Below, in pieces: positions 46,084 through 56,596 of a stretch of DNA of 64,000 nt. The stretch is from Ampelomyces quisqualis (lineage: Eukaryota > Ascomycota > Dothideomycetes > Pleosporales > Phaeosphaeriaceae): the NCBI GenBank assembly GCA_018398575.1, contig JAGTXZ010000008.1, forward strand, positions 682,001 through 746,000, read 5' to 3'. The notes below the pieces were generated by a model. The model was not told the DNA's origin, made no database searches, and saw only the letters and a program-made list of their open reading frames with translations. Each line of letters begins with the position of its first letter. Within the stretch, counting starts at the first letter, position 1. The position numbers were made by a program, and so were the translations under genes.

Positions 46084-47115
46084 CGCTATGTCATCACGAA
46101 ATAAAAAATACCTTCGACCTGCCTAGCTCCTTGTTGCCAGGATAAGTGGTCTCTGATGCAGTGTGACTGCTGTCTTAACTGGCTTGGGTAGTCATGGTGT
46201 TGTCGGTTCCGATCCTGGTAAGCGGAAGACTTTGACTGATGAGTAGCCGGAAAATCCTCTGGACTCATATGAGCTGCGAAATTTTGAAGTAGTAAATATT
46301 TTTCCTCATGAACCCGGACAGCTTGCCCAATTCAGATAACAGCCTTCATATTTCTGGGTCTCTTCTCCGCGACCAAATGTCGAGCTTGGTCAACACTTGT
46401 CGGACAATTAGAGAATGCTTTGAGGTATGATCGCTGACGAACAGATGAGTGAGATCGTTGCACACCGAACCATTATCAAGCTAAGGCTTTCGTCCCGGCT
46501 GGACTTGATCCATTCACGGGTGGTCCGGGTGGAAAGCGGGACGGCCTTGCTGAACGATCAATAAAGGTGGAGGTGCCGCATTCTTGGCTCTTAGCCATGT
46601 TTGCTAAATTATCGGCTCAATGCACACCGAACATCGTCGCTGTTGTTGTGCTGCGCCAATGCAAAGGCACGTGATGGGTCAAGCTCGTAATGGTTGAATG
46701 CGAAACCTGGTGGAAGATTTTATCCGCGTGCTGTTGGTGGCGGCTGGTGTTTTGTGACAGAGATTTGTATTGGTGTTGAAGTTTTGTGGGGAGAAAGAGC
46801 CGCCACCTCCGCCAGCCCGTGTTCTTGCAACAATCCCACGTGGAGCCCCGATGTTCCCAAGATCAGGGTCGGCGTGAGATCAGACGCTTCGGTGCAAAAG
46901 GGCACGATAGTGCATGATTCGTGTTTGTAGAGCTTCCCTAGTCCCCACTTCTTCGTCAACGCGTGTGACTTGTCGCGCTTTTCATCTTTCTTCTCATCTT
47001 CCTTAACACTTCAGTGGGCAACTTCGAATACACATCCAGCTTCTTCAGCTACTCTTCTGTATTATTCAGTGAAATTCGAGAGTCACAGGAAGCTCAGTGC
47101 CCCACGTCCGCCAGA
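46084..47115. other. Spacer and promoter side of the GH105 gene
   Basis: 1 kb, AT-rich on the left. A CT-rich leader precedes the GH105 start (46965-47115). No gene supported. Confidence 0.4.
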
Positions 47116-48258
47116 ATGTCCTCTCTCACAATTAACTCCCTCAAAAAGGAAGACATAACCTCAAAGATCCAATTGCTCACGCACAACCTCGTCCACATAA
47201 ACGACACAACAGGCGAATTTCTGCTCAAGCTCCCCGATGGCCGCGTAATCGACACCAAAGGCTGGGATGGCTGGGAATGGACGCACGGCATCGGCCTCTA
47301 CGGTCTCTGGCACTACTACACGCTTACCGGCGACGCCTCCACCCTCGACATCATCCAAGCCTGGTTTACGCGCCAACTCAGCCTCGGCACGACCAAGAAC
47401 ATCAACACCATGAGCCCCTTCCTCACACTCGCCTACCTGTACGAAGAAACAGGCAACAAGACCTTCATCCCCTGGCTCGACACCTGGGCCGAATGGCTCA
47501 TGAACGACCTGCCGCGCACAAAATACTCGGGCTTCCAGCACGAAACATATGCCGAATACAACAAGAACGAACTCTGGGACGACACGCTGATGATGAGCGC
47601 CCTGCCGCTCGCGAAAATCGGTAAAGTGCTAAACAGACCCCAATACATTGAAGAAGCGAAGCGGCAGTTTCTCCTGCACTGCCAGTACCTGTGCGACACG
47701 ACAACAGGCTTATTCTTCCACGGCTGGAAATGGAACGACGGCGATGACGGCGCGCTGGAAGTAGGCCATAATTTCGCGCGAGCCCGGTGGGCGAGGGGGA
47801 ATAGTTGGTTGACGATTGCGATTCCGGATTTCATTGAGTTGCTGGAGTTGCAGGAGAAGGATCCATTGCGGCAGTTTCTCATTCACACGCTGGAGAGTCA
47901 GTGTGCGGCACTGTTGAAATTGCAGGCTGAGAATGGCATGTGGCGCACTTTGCTGGATGTTCCTGTGTCGGAGGGATCGTACGAGGAAGCGTCTGCGACG
48001 GCGGGGTTTGCGTATGGTATGCTCAAGGCGGTACGCAAGAGATATATTAGTGGAGAGGTGTACCAGGAGAGCGCGGTAAAGGCTATCAAGGCTGTGATGC
48101 AGAGGATCGATAAGGATGGAGAGTTGCAGGAGGTGAGTTTTGGTACGGGTATGGGGCATGATTTGCAGCATTACAAGGACATTAAGATCACGAGTATGCC
48201 GTATGGGCAGGCGATGGCTATCATGGCGCTGGGAGAGTATCTGAGGGCGTTTATATAG
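47116..48258 (+). CDS. GH105 unsaturated rhamnogalacturonyl hydrolase (YteR-like)
   Basis: A 380-residue alpha/alpha-barrel enzyme. It removes the unsaturated galacturonyl residue left by rhamnogalacturonan lyases, a late step in pectin use. There is no signal peptide, fitting uptake and intracellular cleavage of the disaccharide. Family landmarks are GWEWTHGIGLYGLW, ELWDDTLMMSALPLA (the Asp pair where the catalytic acid lies), FARARWARGNSWLT, SYEEASATAGFAYGMLKAV and TSMPYGQAMAIMAL. The ATG at 47116 gives MSSLTINSLKKEDI. The frame is open further upstream but without family likeness. Single exon. The first half of the sense strand is C-rich and the second half G-rich. It may serve the same plant-wall programme as the AA9 gene 14 kb away, but there is no lyase nearby. 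Confidence 0.92.
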   Translation: MSSLTINSLKKEDITSKIQLLTHNLVHINDTTGEFLLKLPDGRVIDTKGWDGWEWTHGIGLYGLWHYYTLTGDASTLDIIQAWFTRQLSLGTTKNINTMSPFLTLAYLYEETGNKTFIPWLDTWAEWLMNDLPRTKYSGFQHETYAEYNKNELWDDTLMMSALPLAKIGKVLNRPQYIEEAKRQFLLHCQYLCDTTTGLFFHGWKWNDGDDGALEVGHNFARARWARGNSWLTIAIPDFIELLELQEKDPLRQFLIHTLESQCAALLKLQAENGMWRTLLDVPVSEGSYEEASATAGFAYGMLKAVRKRYISGEVYQESAVKAIKAVMQRIDKDGELQEVSFGTGMGHDLQHYKDIKITSMPYGQAMAIMALGEYLRAFI

Positions 48259-49222
48259 ATGGGTTATGCAAAGGCATGGATTATGGGTTGACATCTCAAG
48301 TCCGCGCGTGTCCACGACGCACTCCATTTAATGCCGTGCATGAATGCAAATCACTGCTGGCACTCAGAGAAGGTCCAGATATTGTCAGAATCAACTTTCC
48401 GGTTTGTGTTCCAAGAAGGGCGAGGCCCGTGGACGAAGCAAGCTTTGCGCGATATTCAAGACAAGCGGGCGGATACACAGTACGACACCAATCCATTCAC
48501 CCCGCCGTGTCCAAGATCTGGGAATGAGTGTTGCGAAAGTCAACTAGCTGCCCCAGTTGACAGGCTTTTGTTGATCTGCTGAGAGACGTTACGACAGGCC
48601 ATGCTCGCGGGCATGTCTGACCGTTGACGGCTCTTTGTTTGCCTGTGCCTGTGCCAGTGCGGGGCAGTGCGGCGGGAACGTGCGTGCTGCGTAGGGTAGC
48701 AATTGCGGCGGTGAGGATGGGGACAGGCAACGAGAAGGTGTTGGAGTATACTCCAGAGTTCCAGGCAGAAACGTTAGCAAGCGATGAGGGCATTTGTGTC
48801 AGGCAATCGATCGGGGGCAGGTGCGGTGGTGGGTGGTTGCTGGGGAAGGCGCGTTCGCGGGCGGTGAGGCTAGGCCTGGCAGGTTGCCCCGCGCTGATTG
48901 GCGGCCGGGCGCTTTCTCTGCGTTTCTGCCGCTCTGTCTAGAAGATTCTCGAGCTCCACCACAGCCTATATCAACGCCAATTCCACCACCATCTTGCCGA
49001 CTCTCCATCGAATTGCTCACCACCACTCTCCCACCACACAGACAACTGGTCTTTCTCCGTGCGCTCACCTATACCCCTCCAGCAGAGCTCAGCAGTCGAC
49101 TCACCCTCACCTCACCTGTACGTGCTGCCTCAGACTGCCATTGCAGCCTAGCCCACACTGTAGCTGCCTTTTTCCACTTATTCTAACACACCCACCCCGC
49201 AGCCTCACACACACCCGCCGCC
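48259..49222. other. Hsp90 promoter and leader region
   Basis: About 960 bases. The last 280 are pyrimidine- and CA-rich leader sequence. A GTACGT donor at 49119 with several AG acceptors before the ATG could mark a 5' UTR intron, but this is not certain. Confidence 0.45.
48937..48953 (+). promoter_or_regulatory. Candidate heat shock element
   Basis: The stretch GTCTAGAAGATTCTCGAG contains GAA-nn-TTC-nn-GAg, three alternating Hsf1 units, about 270 bases upstream of the Hsp90 start. Distance and composition fit a heat-shock promoter. It is a motif match only. Confidence 0.45.
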
Positions 49223-51331
49223 ATGGCTTCTGAGACTTTCGAGTTCCAGGCCGAGATCTCTCAGCTGCTCGGCCTCATCATCAACACCGTCTACTCAAAC
49301 AAGGAGATCTTCCTGCGAGAAATCATCTCCAACGCCTCCGATGCTCTCGACAAGATCCGATATGAGGCTCTGTCAGACCCGAGCAAGCTCGACTCCGGCA
49401 AGGACCTCCGCATCGACATCATCCCCAACAAGGAGAACAAGACCTTGACCCTTCAAGACAGCGGCATTGGCATGACCAAGGCCGACCTCATCAACAACTT
49501 GGGTACCATTGCCCGCTCCGGCACCAAGCAGTTTATGGAGGCTCTGTCGGCCGGTGCTGACATCTCCATGATTGGTCAGTTTGGTGTTGGTTTCTACTCT
49601 GCCTACCTCGTCGCCGACCGCGTCACTGTCATCTCAAAGAACAACGACGACGAGCAGTACATTTGGGAGTCTAGCGCTGGTGGCACCTTCAAGATCGCCG
49701 AGGACACCGAGGGCGAGCAGATCGGCCGCGGTACCAAGATCATCCTCCACCTCAAGGATGAGCAGATGGACTACTTGAACGAGAGCAAGATCAAGGAGGT
49801 CGTCAAGAAGCACTCTGAGTTCATCTCGTACCCCATCTACCTCCACGTCCTCAAGGAGACCGAGAAGGAGGTCGAGGATGACGACGCCGAGGAGACCACT
49901 GAGGGCGATGAGAAGAAGCCCAAGGTCGAGGAGGTCGACGATGAGGAGGAAGAGAAGAAGGAGAAGAAGACCAAGAAGGTCAAGGAGTCCAAGATTGAGG
50001 AGGAGGAGCTCAACAAACAAAAGCCCATCTGGACCCGCAATCCTCAAGACATCACCACGGAGGAGTACGCCTCCTTCTACAAGTCGCTCTCCAACGACTG
50101 GGAGGACCACCTTGCTGTCAAGCACTTCTCCGTCGAGGGTCAGCTCGAGTTCCGTGCTATCCTCTTCGTGCCCAAGCGCGCTCCCTTCGACCTATTCGAG
50201 ACCAAGAAGACCAAGAACAACATCAAGCTCTACGTCCGCCGTGTCTTCATCACCGATGATGCCACTGACCTCATTCCCGAGTGGCTCAGCTTTGTCAAGG
50301 GTGTTGTCGACTCTGAGGACCTTCCTCTCAACCTGTCCCGTGAGACGCTCCAGCAAAACAAGATCATGAAGGTCATCCGCAAGAACATCGTGAAGAAGAC
50401 CCTCGAACTCTTCACCGAGATCGCCGAAGACCGCGAGCAGTTCGACAAGTTTTACGCTGCCTTTGGCAAGAACATCAAGCTCGGCATCCACGAGGACTCC
50501 CAGAACCGTCAGTCGCTCGCCAAGCTGCTGCGATTCAACTCGACCAAGTCTGCTGACGAGCTCACCTCGCTCACCGACTACGTCACCCGCATGCCTGAGC
50601 ATCAGAAGCAGATGTACTACATCACTGGTGAGTCACTCAAGGCTGTCCAGAAGTCGCCCTTCCTCGACACCCTCAAGGCCAAGGGCTTCGAGGTTCTTTT
50701 CCTTGTCGACCCCATTGATGAGTACGCCATGACCCAGCTCAAGGAGTTCGATGGCAAGAAGCTTGTCGACATCACCAAGGACTTCGAGCTTGAGGAATCC
50801 GACGAGGAGAAGAAGGAGCGCGAGGCCGAGGAGAAGGAGTTTGAGGGTCTAGCCAAGAGCCTGAAGAACGTTCTCGGCGACAAGGTCGAGAAGGTTGTTG
50901 TCTCTCATATGCTCAGCGGCTCCCCCTGCGCCATCCGTACCGGTCAGTTCGGTTGGTCTGCCAACATGGAGCGCATCATGAAGGCACAAGCTCTCCGTGA
51001 CACCTCCATGAGCTCGTACATGTCTTCCAAGAAGACTTTCGAGATCTCCCCCAAGTCTCCCATCATCAAGGAGCTCAAGCGCAAGGTTGAGGCCGATGGC
51101 GAGGACGACCGCACCGTCAAGTCCATTACCCTCCTTCTCTTCGAGACCTCGCTTCTCGTCTCTGGCTTCACCATTGACGAGCCCGTCCAGTACGCTGAGC
51201 GCATTCACAAGCTCGTCTCACTCGGACTCAACGTCGACGAGGAGGTCGAGACCGAGCAGGAGGCCAAGGCCGACACCTCGGAGGAGGCTCCTGCCGCGGC
51301 TGGCGAGAGCGCTATGGAGGAGGTTGACTAA
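49223..51331 (+). CDS. hsp90: Hsp90 molecular chaperone
   Basis: A complete 702-residue cytosolic Hsp90 in one exon. The GHKL ATPase domain (1-210) has EIFLREIISNASDALDKIR, LQDSGIGMT and GQFGVGFYSAYLVA. An acidic/basic charged linker spans about 215-265 (EEEEKKEKKTKKVKES). The middle domain has NLSRETLQQNK, including the catalytic Arg. The dimerisation domain and the C-terminal MEEVD, which docks TPR co-chaperones, follow. Many filamentous fungi have introns in this gene; none is seen here. The codon use is strongly C-ending throughout, as expected for a highly expressed gene. A heat shock element-like site lies upstream. Identification is certain. Confidence 0.98.
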   Translation: MASETFEFQAEISQLLGLIINTVYSNKEIFLREIISNASDALDKIRYEALSDPSKLDSGKDLRIDIIPNKENKTLTLQDSGIGMTKADLINNLGTIARSGTKQFMEALSAGADISMIGQFGVGFYSAYLVADRVTVISKNNDDEQYIWESSAGGTFKIAEDTEGEQIGRGTKIILHLKDEQMDYLNESKIKEVVKKHSEFISYPIYLHVLKETEKEVEDDDAEETTEGDEKKPKVEEVDDEEEEKKEKKTKKVKESKIEEEELNKQKPIWTRNPQDITTEEYASFYKSLSNDWEDHLAVKHFSVEGQLEFRAILFVPKRAPFDLFETKKTKNNIKLYVRRVFITDDATDLIPEWLSFVKGVVDSEDLPLNLSRETLQQNKIMKVIRKNIVKKTLELFTEIAEDREQFDKFYAAFGKNIKLGIHEDSQNRQSLAKLLRFNSTKSADELTSLTDYVTRMPEHQKQMYYITGESLKAVQKSPFLDTLKAKGFEVLFLVDPIDEYAMTQLKEFDGKKLVDITKDFELEESDEEKKEREAEEKEFEGLAKSLKNVLGDKVEKVVVSHMLSGSPCAIRTGQFGWSANMERIMKAQALRDTSMSSYMSSKKTFEISPKSPIIKELKRKVEADGEDDRTVKSITLLLFETSLLVSGFTIDEPVQYAERIHKLVSLGLNVDEEVETEQEAKADTSEEAPAAAGESAMEEVD

Positions 51332-51991
51332 GCGCATCGCCATTCGGTTTCACTTTCGAAAAGTTTGGTTGGCGCTCTGATATCCCCTTCATGTGTTATG
51401 GCTTTCCTTTGCTACTTCCCTTGCATGACGGAGCTTAATCTATGCCGGCGTCTTAGAGAGGTGGATTTTACGCTTCACGAGTAAATGCATTATCCCGACA
51501 CGGGCTCTAGGTAGATTATACCTGTGGGTAGCTCTGAGCACTGCCTCGGTAGCTCTTTTCATGAATGATGAAAAAAATTCCAAATACCATCTGAGTTCTT
51601 GTTGCGTGATGTGATGAATTGCTTCCCGTGGCTACAACCTTGCAAGGTCCTGAAAGATCCCTGCGCGTAGTATTGCGCCCTGGTGTCTATGGGTTTACGA
51701 ACAAGATGCATGCGGTACTGTTCAGGCGATTCTATCATTATTAGAGATCTCGTTATTTAAGTGGTAAGTAACGTTGATCATCCCGTGCCAGAAAACAGGA
51801 TCTCAGTTACGCCATCCCCCGTTACACGGCAGCAGGGTTCGTTTCATCCAATGACGTAGATGGATCTTGCCCATGAGGTGTAAAACCGACTCCACAACAG
51901 CATTGAGCGTGTTTACCCATCTGATAATCCTTCACTTTCAGTCCTCTAGAGCCTCTTTATCTTGTTACAAGAGAAGATTCAAAGCACAAAG
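51332..51991. other. Spacer between Hsp90 and the Gly/Val-rich gene
   Basis: 660 bases of 3' UTR and promoter. No gene or repeat seen. Confidence 0.45.
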
Positions 51992-53367
51992 ATGTCGGCA
52001 GTAGACCAACTCAAACAACAGAATGCTGCCCTTCCATGTAAGCTACCATGTTTGGTAGGAGGGAAGGTCTGACACTTGGCATAGCAAGCGTAGGAAATTT
52101 GTCCAAGGTCACGCAAGGTACAGGACAAACGGCCAAGAAGACAGCGACATCGACAGCGACCAAAGCCACTCCTGTCAAGAAGTCTACAATCTCGGCAATC
52201 GACAGCACCGAAAATGCTAGGGCCCCTGTCAGAAAAGCTCCCAGAAAGCTCAACGCAGGAGGAGGAGCTAGTTCTACACCAGCCCAGCCGAAAGCTCCAA
52301 CACCAGCAAAGGCTACGCCAGTCAAAGCAAGGACGCCTCTTGGAACTCAAAAGACACTGCCTGTTCGATCTTCAGATAAACCAGCAGCCATCTCTGCTCC
52401 AGCCAAGAAGACTCCAGTGACTGCAACAAAGACTCCCGTGAGCAGTGCCTCGAAGACGACATCTGCAACTTCCAAGCACACCGCAGTCAAGAAGGACACG
52501 CTGTCCGCAGTACCTCCAAAGCCCGTAAGTGCGGAGAAGAAAACACCCATAAAGTCCAGTACCACCCCCGTCAAGAAGAATCCCGCCCAACCCGTCAATC
52601 CAGATGGTGAGTCCATCTCCCCGTCCCCCCCACTCGACACACTGAACACCCATCTCCTCCACAAAGGAACCTACCCCACACCCTCCTCCCTAATCCGCAC
52701 TCACCCAACCCCAGACGACCCGGGCACCCCGAGCGCCCTAAACCGCACCATGAGCACAACGACCAGCACGCTCAACAAAACCATCGGCCTCACAACAGGC
52801 ACGCTCAACACCGTGACCGACACAGCCACCTCAGGCCTCAACACAGGGCTCCACACCCTCACGCGCACCCTAGACAAAGCCCTGGACAAAGTGCCCGGCC
52901 AAGCGGCCCAGCCCGTCCAACACGTGACGCACAGCGCAGGCAAGACAGCAACACAGACAGCGGATAACGTCTACTTTGCAGCGGGGGCAGCGACAAAAGG
53001 CGTGCAGGGCACGGTGAGCAAGACGACGGGGGCGGTGGCGCGGGGCGACGTCAGGGGCGCGGCGGCGGGCGCGGGGAGCGGGGTCGGGAATACGGTTGCG
53101 GGCGTGGGGAGGGGCGCGGGGAAAGTCGTTGGCGATGCGGTTGGGGGCGTGGGCGAGACGGTGGGCGGGCCGGTGGGTGAGGTTGTGGGTGGGGTGGGGA
53201 GGGGCGTGGGGAATGCGGTGGCGGGGATTACGGGCGGGTTGGGTGAGGGCGTGGGCAAGTTGGGCAAAGGAGATGTTGTGGGTGGGGTGGGGAGTACGTT
53301 GGGTGGAGTGGGGAGGGGGGTGGGAGGGTTGTTTGGAGGGTTTGCGAGCAAGGACGAGGAGAAATGA
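51992..53367 (+). CDS. Low-complexity protein with Gly/Val-rich C-terminal repeats, unknown function
   Basis: Three exons: 51992-52037, 52085-52606 and 52667-53367, giving 422 residues. Intron 1 (47 nt) joins MSAVDQLKQQNAALP to SVGNLSKVTQGTGQ. Intron 2 (60 nt, GTGAGT...ACAAAG) keeps the frame and has no stop, so a retained form adds 20 residues. Residues about 20-180 are Thr/Lys/Pro-rich with repeats of ATPVK, KTPV and KKTP, likely disordered. Residues about 210-280 form Thr/Leu repeats (STLNKTIGLTTGTLN, TRTLDKALDK) that could be amphipathic helices, in the style of LEA or lipid-coat proteins. The last 130 residues repeat GGVGxxVGG. No family recognised. The sense strand turns sharply G-rich in this last part. 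Confidence 0.8.
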
Positions 53368-53586
53368 AGGCGAATGGAATGGTGGTTGGATGGGGTGGAG
53401 GGGTGGGATACGCTGTCGGAGCAGTATTGGGATGATAGTGTTGACGACTATGTTTGACTGCGCGGGTCAAGAGTGATTTGAATCTGACTTCCATTCCTGC
53501 CGTCTGAACTGCTGCTAGCTTGCTTGCATACGTAGCGAAGGGCATCGATTCTTTTCAGGTAGAGTGCTCATGGCGACTTTGTCCGA

Positions 53587-54695
53587 CTATGAGCCTGGGT
53601 TGACGCCCTGGTCCTCTGTTTTTCGGATCAGTCCTTCACCAGGCTTGACTCGCTGTGCCCACTCGGTCCAACTGCCATCGTATAAGCGTCGTTGGTGGGT
53701 GGGGTAGCCGGCTTCCGTCAGTGCGGCATCGATGACTGCCGCCGTCACCCCAGTTCCACAGCTGCTGATGATGGGCTTCGCGGGGTCTACGCCTTTGGAC
53801 TTGAAGACAGCCTGGAGGTCGGACGCGGGAAGAAGGGCCTTGGTGGTGGGATCGAGTAGTTCGGCGATTGGCACCGAGATGGAGTATGGGATGTGGCCAG
53901 AAGATAATCCTGCTACAGTCAGTAGGCAAACCAAGGAACTGTGCAACCTTGATGCTCACCCTCCCTGGGTTCCGGATCCACACCTTGCCATCTGCCCTTG
54001 CTCCTGGCATCCAATATCTGCACTTCTTCGGCACCCTCCAGCTTCATCTCCCGTGCAAGCTGCTTGACCTCTTCAAATGCAACGACTTGGCTCTGGTCCA
54101 GCTCAGGCACAGGATACTGTTCCGAAGACGTGGGCGCCGGCTCCCCCCTGTGGCCGCTTTCTAGAGGGAAGCCCTCGTCGACCCAGATGCTGAAGTTGTT
54201 CAAAACGTGGACGTCCTCATGTCCAAAGACGCTGAGTGTCCAGGCCACGCGTGGCGCGCTGTAGATGCCCAGCTCTTTGGTGTCGTACACAACGACGCTG
54301 TCCTCGCGGCGGATGCCCATGTGCCGCATTGCGTCGGCAAAGACGTGGGGTGCGGGCAGCATGTGCGGGTACGGCGAATGGGCGTCTTTGATGGCGTCGA
54401 GGTCGAAGAAGCGGGCGTGCGGGATGCGCGCGTCGAGGAACGTCTTGTAGCCGTCGCGGCCGTCGCTGGGCAGAAACCACGCGGCGCTCAGCGGAATGAC
54501 GCGAGGCGCAGTCGACAGCTTGCTGTACACGTTCTTCTGGAGGGCGGCATGGAGCTCGGCCGGGGTGACCATGTACGAGTCGAGCACATATCGAGAGGAC
54601 ATGGCCCGCCGGCCACCAAGCACAGCCATCGGCCGTGTGGCGGACGAGGGCGACGACAGCGGCCGCAGAGAGCAGCGCAAGGTGCAGAGCAGCAT
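53587..54695 (-). CDS. 3-mercaptopyruvate/thiosulfate sulfurtransferase (tandem rhodanese)
   Basis: A 352-residue two-domain rhodanese. Exons are 53960-54695 then 53587-53909, with a 50-nt intron (GTGAGC...GTAGCAG). It transfers sulfane sulfur from mercaptopyruvate or thiosulfate; the yeast relative Tum1 feeds tRNA thiolation. The N-terminus (MLLCTLRCSLRPLSSPSSATRP) looks like a mitochondrial presequence. In-frame Met23 and Met32 could give a cytosolic form. The inactive first domain has HARFFDLDAIKD and VVVYDTKELG. The second has ILDARSKGRW and the active loop C296-G-T-G-V-T. This loop is closer to the mercaptopyruvate type (CGSGVT) than to thiosulfate rhodanese (CRKGVT). The 3' end is 219 bases from the convergent Gly/Val-rich gene. 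Confidence 0.93.
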
Positions 54696-55138
54696 GGAAG
54701 CTGGAGACAGTGTGGGGGGTTTGTCTGGGGGGGGGGTTTGTCTGGGGGGGGGTAGGGCGATGGCGCTGTGAGCACTGGTGAGGGTGCCCGCATTGTGAGG
54801 GCACCAGTGAGCTTGAAGGGCTTGGTACGGAGTACTTGGGTGTCGGCCGCCGCGGCCTGCTAAGCTCTAACGTTATCCATTGCGGCCGTTTGCTCGTGCT
54901 CTACCGAGTACGGTGACACATGGATGGACGCATCGATGGCATCCATCTGGCCCTGTCTGTCATCATCCCCCCATGTGGAGCTCAGGCCGGCGTGCTTGCC
55001 GAGTGGGGTGGGCAGTCACCGCCCTGTTCACCGCCGTCCATCTGCCGGCCCAGCACGAGTCGTGTCCGTTCTCCCGCGCCAAAACCACCTCGGAAGCACT
55101 CCCTACACATCCTCGCAACAACCCCCGGCCACGCCACG
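54696..55138. promoter_or_regulatory. Shared divergent promoter of the sulfurtransferase and APC11
   Basis: 443 bases between two head-to-head genes. It contains a duplicated G-rich tract (GTTTGTCTGGGGGGGG, 54717-54752) and a GTACGGAGTA word (54825-54834). No TATA box is obvious. Confidence 0.5.
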
Positions 55139-55564
55139 ATGAAGGTCACGATCCGAGAATGGAACGCCGTTGCCGCGTGGCGCTGGGACATGCCCGACGA
55201 CGATGTCTGCGGCATCTGCCGCAACCCCTATGACAGCACCTGCTCCAAGTGCAAATTCCCCGGCGATGAGTGCCCGCTGCGTGAATGCCGCCTTGATGGG
55301 ACGACTGGCGGCTGTACAGGCTAACAACGCACAGTGCTCGGCGAATGCAACCACTCCTTCCACATGGCATGTTTCCTGCCAGCCCGCCCCCGCCCTGACG
55401 CCTCGCTAACTGCCTTTCAGCACTGCATTTTCTCGTGGCTGAAGCAGGAGAGCTCGTTGGAGAAGTGTCCCATGTGTCGACAGCCCTTCAAGTCGAAGAG
55501 CCAAGACGCCCCCGAGGCCGACAATCAACCCAATGCCCAGACATCGGATACAAGTCCCATGTGA
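55139..55564 (+). CDS. APC11: Anaphase-promoting complex RING-H2 subunit Apc11
   Basis: A 105-residue catalytic RING subunit of APC/C, which with Apc2 receives the E2 and ubiquitinates cyclins and securin. Exons are 55139-55280, 55335-55366 and 55421-55564. The start MKVTIREWNAVAAWRWD matches the family. Zinc ligands appear in CGICR, CSKCKFPGDECP, GECNHSFHM-HC and CPMCR. Intron 1 is GT-AG (GTGAAT...GCACAG). Intron 2 must start right after ATG, where the bases are GCATGT, so it is a GC-AG intron (54 nt, branch point GCTAAC, end TTTCAG). Without splicing the frame stays open but 18 residues would split the H-x2-C ligand pair. The tail after the RING (about 25 residues, polar) is longer than in yeast or man. 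Confidence 0.92.
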
Positions 55565-55714
55565 CACGGGCATACATTCTGTCGTTGGGTTGGCTTCCGT
55601 AGGTGGTAGTGGTCACATGCTTGTGTGCACGGACCGTTCCTTTATCGATAGGACCAATGCAACAAGCTCCCGCAGCTCCCCCCCATCATCGAGCAGCCTG
55701 CGATCAACTCCACC

Positions 55715-55840
55715 ATGGCAGTAAACCCACATCTGTCCACATCACCTCCCGTCCCACGCAGCGCACATTCGCCACGGTCGCCGCCGCTGCAACACTTGCA
55801 AGAGCCCCCAGACAACGAGTTCTACGAACAGCCTGATGAT

Positions 55841-55871
<31 letters not shown>

Positions 55872-56596
55872 ACGACGACGACGAAGCTCCCTACCCCGAG
55901 CCTAGCTCCGAGCAGACGCTCCTGCCGCCCCCAAACTTCAACCCGTTCTTTACGCTGATCCAAGACACAACGTCGGGCGAACACTACCATCCATACGTCC
56001 ACTATGTCTTTGCCGACGACGACCCGGCCATCGTAACAGCGGCGTCGATGCGGAGCCTGGGCCTGGACGACACAGAATACATGTCCAACGAAGCACAAGA
56101 TGAGAACGACACGCAGCAAGTGTCCGAGGGCGGTAGCGAAGATGGCGAGGCTGCGGTTGCCGAGTCGCCGCTCCCACCACCCATACCAGGCGTAAAGGAA
56201 CACTACCTCATCGTTGATCTTGGCGCAGACGGTCGGTCCATCGTGGATGCACAGTCACTATCGCCAGAGTGGCAGATCATAGATAGCAGCATACGTGCCG
56301 CGCCTTCCTTTGACGAAAGCTCGCCGGATCAAGGTTACATGCTGCGAATCGAGGGCATCGATATACCCGGCAAGAACAAGGGCAAGGGCAAAGGTCAAGC
56401 TGGCCATGATAAATTGAGCGAAGCGCGGGATAAAAGTGAAGGAGACATATTCGGGGCGCTCGAAAGCCTTGTGCAGGATATTGAGGGGTGCCTAGGCACA
56501 GCAGCGAAAATAGCTGGAGGTGCACCCGCACGACAGCAGGATACCGTCGCTGATGAGCACAGGGTGGAGGAGACGGCTGTCGCTAATGAGACTTGA
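55715..56596 (+). CDS. Acidic conserved-looking hypothetical protein
   Basis: A 293-residue single-exon protein that I cannot assign. The N-terminal 80 residues are Pro/Ser-rich with an Asp run. A more ordered block follows, NPFFTLIQDTTSGEHYHPYV-HYVFADDDP. A second block, EHYLIVDLGADGRSIVDAQS-LSPEWQI, is followed by YMLRIEGIDIPGKNKGKGKG. A helix-like end includes DIFGALESLVQDIEGCLGTA. The two blocks look like conserved segments separated by disordered linkers. No signal peptide or membrane helix. It starts 150 bases after APC11 on the same strand. Confidence 0.75.

Noticed and set aside
49634..50125. Leu-rich frame antisense to the Hsp90 charged linker
   Set aside because: It is produced by GAG/AAG codons read on the reverse strand, not a membrane protein.
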